Assembly: GCF_000003815.2 (NCBI RefSeq)
Contig: NC_049993.1
Coordinates: forward strand, 7,935,762 to 7,999,761
DNA from: Branchiostoma floridae
Lineage: Eukaryota > Chordata > Leptocardii > Amphioxiformes > Branchiostomatidae
DNA length: 64,000 nucleotides
Direction of reading: 5' to 3'
In this document: positions 24,601 through 30,600 of the stretch, piece by piece
How the letters are laid out: every line of letters begins with the position of its first letter
How positions within the stretch are numbered: position 1 is the first letter of the stretch
Translations under genes and position numbers: made by a program
The notes under the pieces: model-generated
The model's input: only the letters and a program-made list of their open reading frames with translations
The model's database searches: none
Told to the model about the DNA's origin: nothing

Positions 24601-27600
24601 TCTTTTCTAAATTTCAATCAATCTTTTCCAGGAATCAAAACACAATTCTTTAGGCCAAGTCTACTCATAATGGTGAAAATACATAAGAACGACTTCAACT
24701 AGCTAAATGGCAACAAAATGATCAACTGACCAACCCACTTATGTTCTGTAACCAACATAATGGAATTTTCTTATCAAGTCAATGTGATTTCATGTGTTGC
24801 AGAAAAAGAGGAGGTGGCAAGAAGAAAGACTCGTTTGATGTGGAGGGAAGAATGAAGGGCACAGGAGGAGTTTCTGCCAAGGCCGACATCCCGGGTGTAT
24901 CCGCCCGAGCTGCCGTGCCCGGTGTCCAGGCAAAACTCGACAAGCCAGGTGTGCAGTCATCAGCAGGGCTATCTCTCCATCCTGGGGCACCTCCCGTAGT
25001 GAAGAAGCCCAAGGATTCAGCCAAGACGTCCTGTTTTGGGAAGAAAAAGAAGAAGGCGGGTGGAGGCATAGAGGTCTACTCCCCGGCTATTGATGCTCAA
25101 GCCGGTGGTGAGTTGAATGCTCCCAGTATGAACGTCAGAGGTCCTCGGGCAAACATTGATGCCAACGCTCCTCAACTTGAGGGAGACATAGATCTCCGTG
25201 GGCCTAACGTTCACATGAAGAAACCCAAGAAGTCAGGTGGTCTGAACTGTTTTAAGAAGCCAAAGAAACCTACAGGAGGTATAGAAATGGATGCACCTGA
25301 TATGAATGTCAGAGGACCACAGGCTAACATTAATGCACGAGCCGGTGGAGATCTGAATGCCCCGAGTATGAACATCAAAGGACCGCGGGCAAACATCGAC
25401 GCCAACGCACCTCGACTCGAGGGAGACGTGGATCTTCATGGACCTAACGTTCACATGAAGAAACCAAAGAAATCAGGCGGTCTGAACTGTTTCAAGAAGC
25501 CAAAGAAACCTACAGGAGGTATAGAAATGGATGTGCCTGATGTCAAAGGAAAGGTGTCTGGTCCCAAAATGCCCGATGTAGACGTCAAAGGTCCACAGAT
25601 GAAAATGAAAGGTCCAGAGGTGCCGGATGTCCATATGAGAGGTCCTCATACGTATGTCAACGTGGATGCTCCAAAAGTACCAGCAGTAAACTTGAAATCA
25701 GGTGACATCGACATTGATCATGAGTATGAAGACATGGACATCAATCTGGAGGGTCCTAAAGCAAAGGGAGGCTTTAAGATGCCTGATCTTAACATCGGAA
25801 AACCAAACATGCCGGATTTCAACCTCAAGGGTCCAAAGGTTAAAGGGCCTGATGTGGATATAGATGCAAATCTAGATGCTGATGTTGATCTACCTGAAGC
25901 TAAGGGTGGTTTCAAGATGCCTGATCTTAACATTGGGAAACCGAAGATGCCAGATTTCAACCTTAAGGGTCCTAAAGTAAAAGGTCCAGATGTTGATGTA
26001 GATGCAAATCTACCATCTGCCAACTTAGATGCTGATGTTGATCTTCCTGAAGCTGAAGGTGGTTTTAAAATGCCTGGGTTTAACATTGGGAAACCAAAAA
26101 TGCCAGATTTCAACCTGAAAGGCCCTAAAGTAAAAGGCCCTGATGTAGACATGGACATGGATGCAAACCTACCATCTGCAAACTTAGATGCTGATCTTGA
26201 CCTTCCTGAAGCCGAGGGTGGTTTCAAAATGCCTGGGTTTAACATTGGGAAATCGAAAATGCCAGATTTCAACCTTAAAGGTCCTAAAGTAAAAGGCCCT
26301 GATGTAGACATGGACATAGATCCAAACCTACCATCTGCAAACTTAGATGCTGATCTTGACCTTCCTGAAGCTGAGGGTGGTTTTAAAATGCCTGGGTTTA
26401 ACATTGGGAAACCAAAAATGCCAGATTTCAACCTTAAAGGTCCTAAAGTAAAAGGCCCTGATGTAGACATGGACATAGATCCAAACCTACCATCTGCCAA
26501 CTTAGATGCTGATCTTGACCTTCCTGAAGCTGAGGGTGGTTTCAAAATGCCTGGTTTTAACATTGGGAAACCAAAAATGCCAGATTTCAACCTTAAAGGT
26601 CCCAAAGTAAAAGGTCCTGATGTAGACATGGACATGGACATGAATGCAGAATTACCATCTGCAAACTTAGATGCTGATGTTGACCTTCCTGAAGCCAAGG
26701 GTGGTTTTAAAATGCCTGGTTTTAAAATGGGAAAACCAGACATGCCAGACTTGAATCTGCCCTCTTTCAAGGGTCCGAAAGTCAAAGGTCCAGATGTTGA
26801 CATCGATGCAGAGTTACCAAGTGGATCCATAGATGCTGACATGGACCTACCTGAAGCCCATGGGGGTTTTAAGATGCCAGGCATAGGTTTCTCCAAGCCA
26901 GATATAGACTTAAAGGCACCAAAGATGCCAGGTATGAACATAAAGGGTCCAAAGGGGAATATCGAAGGAGGAGTTAACGTGAAAGCACCAGCTATCGAAA
27001 CAGAGTTACCACGAGGAAAAGCAGAGTTCGGCATCAAGGGACCGCAAGCTCCAAAGCTGCATGCCCAGGGCCCGTCCTTTGACGTTAAAGGACCCAAGGC
27101 TCCCAGCATGGATGTTCGAGGGCCTCGTGTCAAGGGAGGAATAGACGTTGACTCCCCAAAGGTTGATCTAAAGGGCAGGCCAGCTGATGCCGCCAAGGGT
27201 GGCTGCTTCGGTGGGAAGAAGAAACCGACAGGAGGCGTCGATGTTGACTTGAAGGGACCCAAACTCAAGGGACCCAAACTCAACACAGGAGATGTTGATG
27301 TAGACTTGAAGGGACCCAAACTCAGGGGACCCAAACTGACCACAGGAGGTGCAAGCTTCAGCATGGGTAAGTCAATGTCCCTATATGCGAGTGATAATGA
27401 TGTTATACTGGTATCTTTGGAAGGAGTTCTGTAAGTTGGTTTTTGATGTCATGAATTTGGGAAAAATGCATGTGAGTGGTACTTACATTGTATATCTGTC
27501 TTATAGAGAACTTAAAGATCAGGAAAATTTAGCTATAAATTTTGTAATAACAGTCAGAGTTTGTTGGCCAATATCTTGCTGCCTAATCGCATGACCAATA

Positions 27601-30600
27601 GAAACTTAGCACAAAAGAGCTACCATGTATACTAAGGCTGAAGGTTAAACATGACAAAATCCACAAAACCATCTATGTAAGGGGTGGGAACCGATACAGT
27701 GTACTGGTATAAAACCGTTTTTTCTTGTTGGACCGGTCTGGAAAAAAACAGACCTGAAAAAAATCAGTGGACCAGATGTAGGACTGATTATAAAATGAAT
27801 AAGATTATACCATCACTATAGCAGGTGTTAACAAAAGTGAAGTAGTGTAGAGTTGTCATTTTTACCAAGTTTCTACTGTCAAACTTGGTCTCACTTAACA
27901 GAGGCAGTTAGCATTGTTTATGTAAAGATATGATAATCCACCAAACAGATTCCTTTGTAGCAAAATGGACCCATTGTTTTGCACATCGCCCATTCAGAAA
28001 CAATTAGGTCCAGGTTCAGGTCTGGACCTGATCCTCTGGACCTAAATGTACCTGTACCTGTACCTAAATTTTCTGTACCGGTACCCACTCCTAATCTTTG
28101 TGCCTTTCTACAGACAACCCAGCCTTTGACGAAGACATTTCAAACCATATCATCTCATGGGACGGGGTGAACCTTGACCCTAAAGTGCTGGGAAAAGGAA
28201 AGTTTGGAGAGATTAGGAAAGGAACAGTCAAGAAGGATGGAGTGATGAAGCCAGCTGTGATCAAGATGTTGAAAGGTATCATCCATATTGCTTTTGTCTG
28301 ACTTTGGTACCCTCTGGTAGAGATTAAAGTAAGGACCTTTGTTGCAGTAAAGCTGTAAATTTGTGGTTTTGATGTGGTTTTCTTTTGTGACAGAAGGGCA
28401 AAGCAGGTTACTTTCCACTTTGTTTTGAATTGATAGTTTAGACAATTCTGTTGGAAAGTAGTATAAAATTTGAAGTGGTGTTTGTTGTGTCAAAAATTTG
28501 AGATGGAAAGGTAACTGCAAAAATACACCCACTGTAAATATTTCAAGATTACAGTAGTACTTGTTACATTGGAGCACAGTGCCTCTTTTGAGCTTGCTTG
28601 AAGCCTCTTTATTACTGTACCTCTCCATGTTTTCCTACCCTCCATTGCAGCAGTCATGATCAGGACATTCTTATCCAGGTTTGTGTCTGCTACATATTGG
28701 TTGATGTAGTGTCTACCAGGTCCTTTGAAGCTTCTCTTTCTCTTCTCTTTATATTATGAATACCTTATATTTGCTTTTGCCATAAAATGAATTGCAGTCT
28801 ACATTCTTTGTTGGTTTGATCAGTTAGGTAATGCTTTTGAGTCAGATTACTTTTGATTCCAGTAAACATGTTGAACAGTCTGCAGCAGTTTGAATCAAAA
28901 ACTGTCAAAAAGGCACTGAGTATGGTCAAACCTTTCTGCAGGTACCAGTCAAGAGGCTTGAAATACCTCTGAAAAAAGTATGGTCACACCTTTATGTTTG
29001 TACCAGTCAAGAGGCCTGAAAGAATGGTGGCAATGACAATTAGACACTTTATGCTTGGTTCAATAAATGGTCTGGTGGTTCTGAATATTCAGAGATGTTC
29101 ACTTTATAAATTAAAGTACCAGGTTTAACTGTATTTCTTCTTCCACAGCTTCTGCACCACAGAAAGATCGTAATGACTTCATCAGTGAGCTGGATGAGAT
29201 GACCAGAGTAGGAGATCACCCCAACCTAGTCAACCTGATCGGCGCAGGGCAGCATGATGGTAATAATTCTACCATTACGGATTTCATGTCTAACAACAGC
29301 CGGTACTTAGCACCAAGGACATGGACGATGATAACGTAAATTGGCTATAAATCAGCACAAAGTGGCAACAAAATCTACTTATAAGGAACATGGTTATGGT
29401 CAGTCTTAAACTGAGATGTTGCAGCTGCAACTACCATATAACCTGTTTATCTCTTGTGCACTATACCCCTTCACCCAGTATTCCAGGGTTGTGGGGGAAC
29501 TGCATGGTGGAATTGGTTCCACTGTCTCCATCCCATTTGGTCCTGTGTCATCGGGTGGGATGCTGCAAAGCTCTTTTGGTCTATTTCTTTTCCACTCCAT
29601 TCCTGTTTATCTCTACCTCCCTGTTTGTACCCAGGAAACATGTTCATGGCGCTGGAGTTGGCGAACAAGGGAACCCTCCGTAGCTACCTACGGGAGAGTC
29701 GGCACCCCGGGGAGGCTGACGGACAGATCTCCACCCTCTCCAGTCAGCAGCTGTTACAGTTTTCCAAGGAGGTGGCTGAAGGAATGCAGCAGATATCCAG
29801 AAAAGGGGTGAGCCAGATCTTATTCTTGATTAGGCTATAAAAGTTCTGAAACTTTTTAAAGGGATAATCAAAAACAGGGCTGGGAGGAAGGACTAAATCT
29901 TAGACTATGTTCACTTCCAAACTGCTCTGTTTTAATGTTGATTTCCCAATTCAGTAGCCTTTAAAAAAATCTGTGAAGAAATAGTTGATGTGGCCTGAAA
30001 GAGAGAAAAGATTCAGACATCTGTTTTCCATTTGATTTACAATTCTGTATCAAGTAAATAATTGTACAAAAACAAAGTACACTCTCACAAAGATTCAGAC
30101 ATGATATTGATAGTTTGATGCTAATCTTTTTCTTAATCCTGCAGATTATCCACAGAGATTTATCAGCCAAGAATGTCCTTGTGATGGAGGAGGGTAGTGT
30201 GCCAGTCTGCAAAGTGTCTGACTATGGCTTACCCAGGATGGTCAAGGCAGAGAAGGTACAATACAGAAACTCAGTACTCTGTTTTGTGTCCATATCTGTG
30301 TATGTGTAACTTTTTAGAGAATAAAAAGATCATACTCATCTGCAATACTCATCTTTTTCTTCATTCATATCTTAACAATCTGTCTTCTTTTCTATTCTTG
30401 CCTCAGCATAATCAGTACACATATTTTCAATTCCTTTTTTCAGAGGCACGTCCCGAATCGCTGGATGGCACCTGAGTCATTGTCAAACAACACCTACACC
30501 ACCAAGACTGATGTGTACGTTCAAATTTCATAGCTAAAATTCTTTCATCCCTTGTAGCGACATTAAGTGAAATGTCTATCCAGCCAATACAGTATTATGT

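Noticed and set aside
25718-27364. 548-codon open frame on the minus strand
   Set aside because: It is the antisense shadow of the AHNAK-like repeat exon; its own repeat pattern mirrors the plus-strand units, and the plus frame joins neighbouring exons in phase.
28155-28628. 157-codon minus-strand frame
   Set aside because: Overlaps the kinase P-loop exon in antisense and shows no domain.
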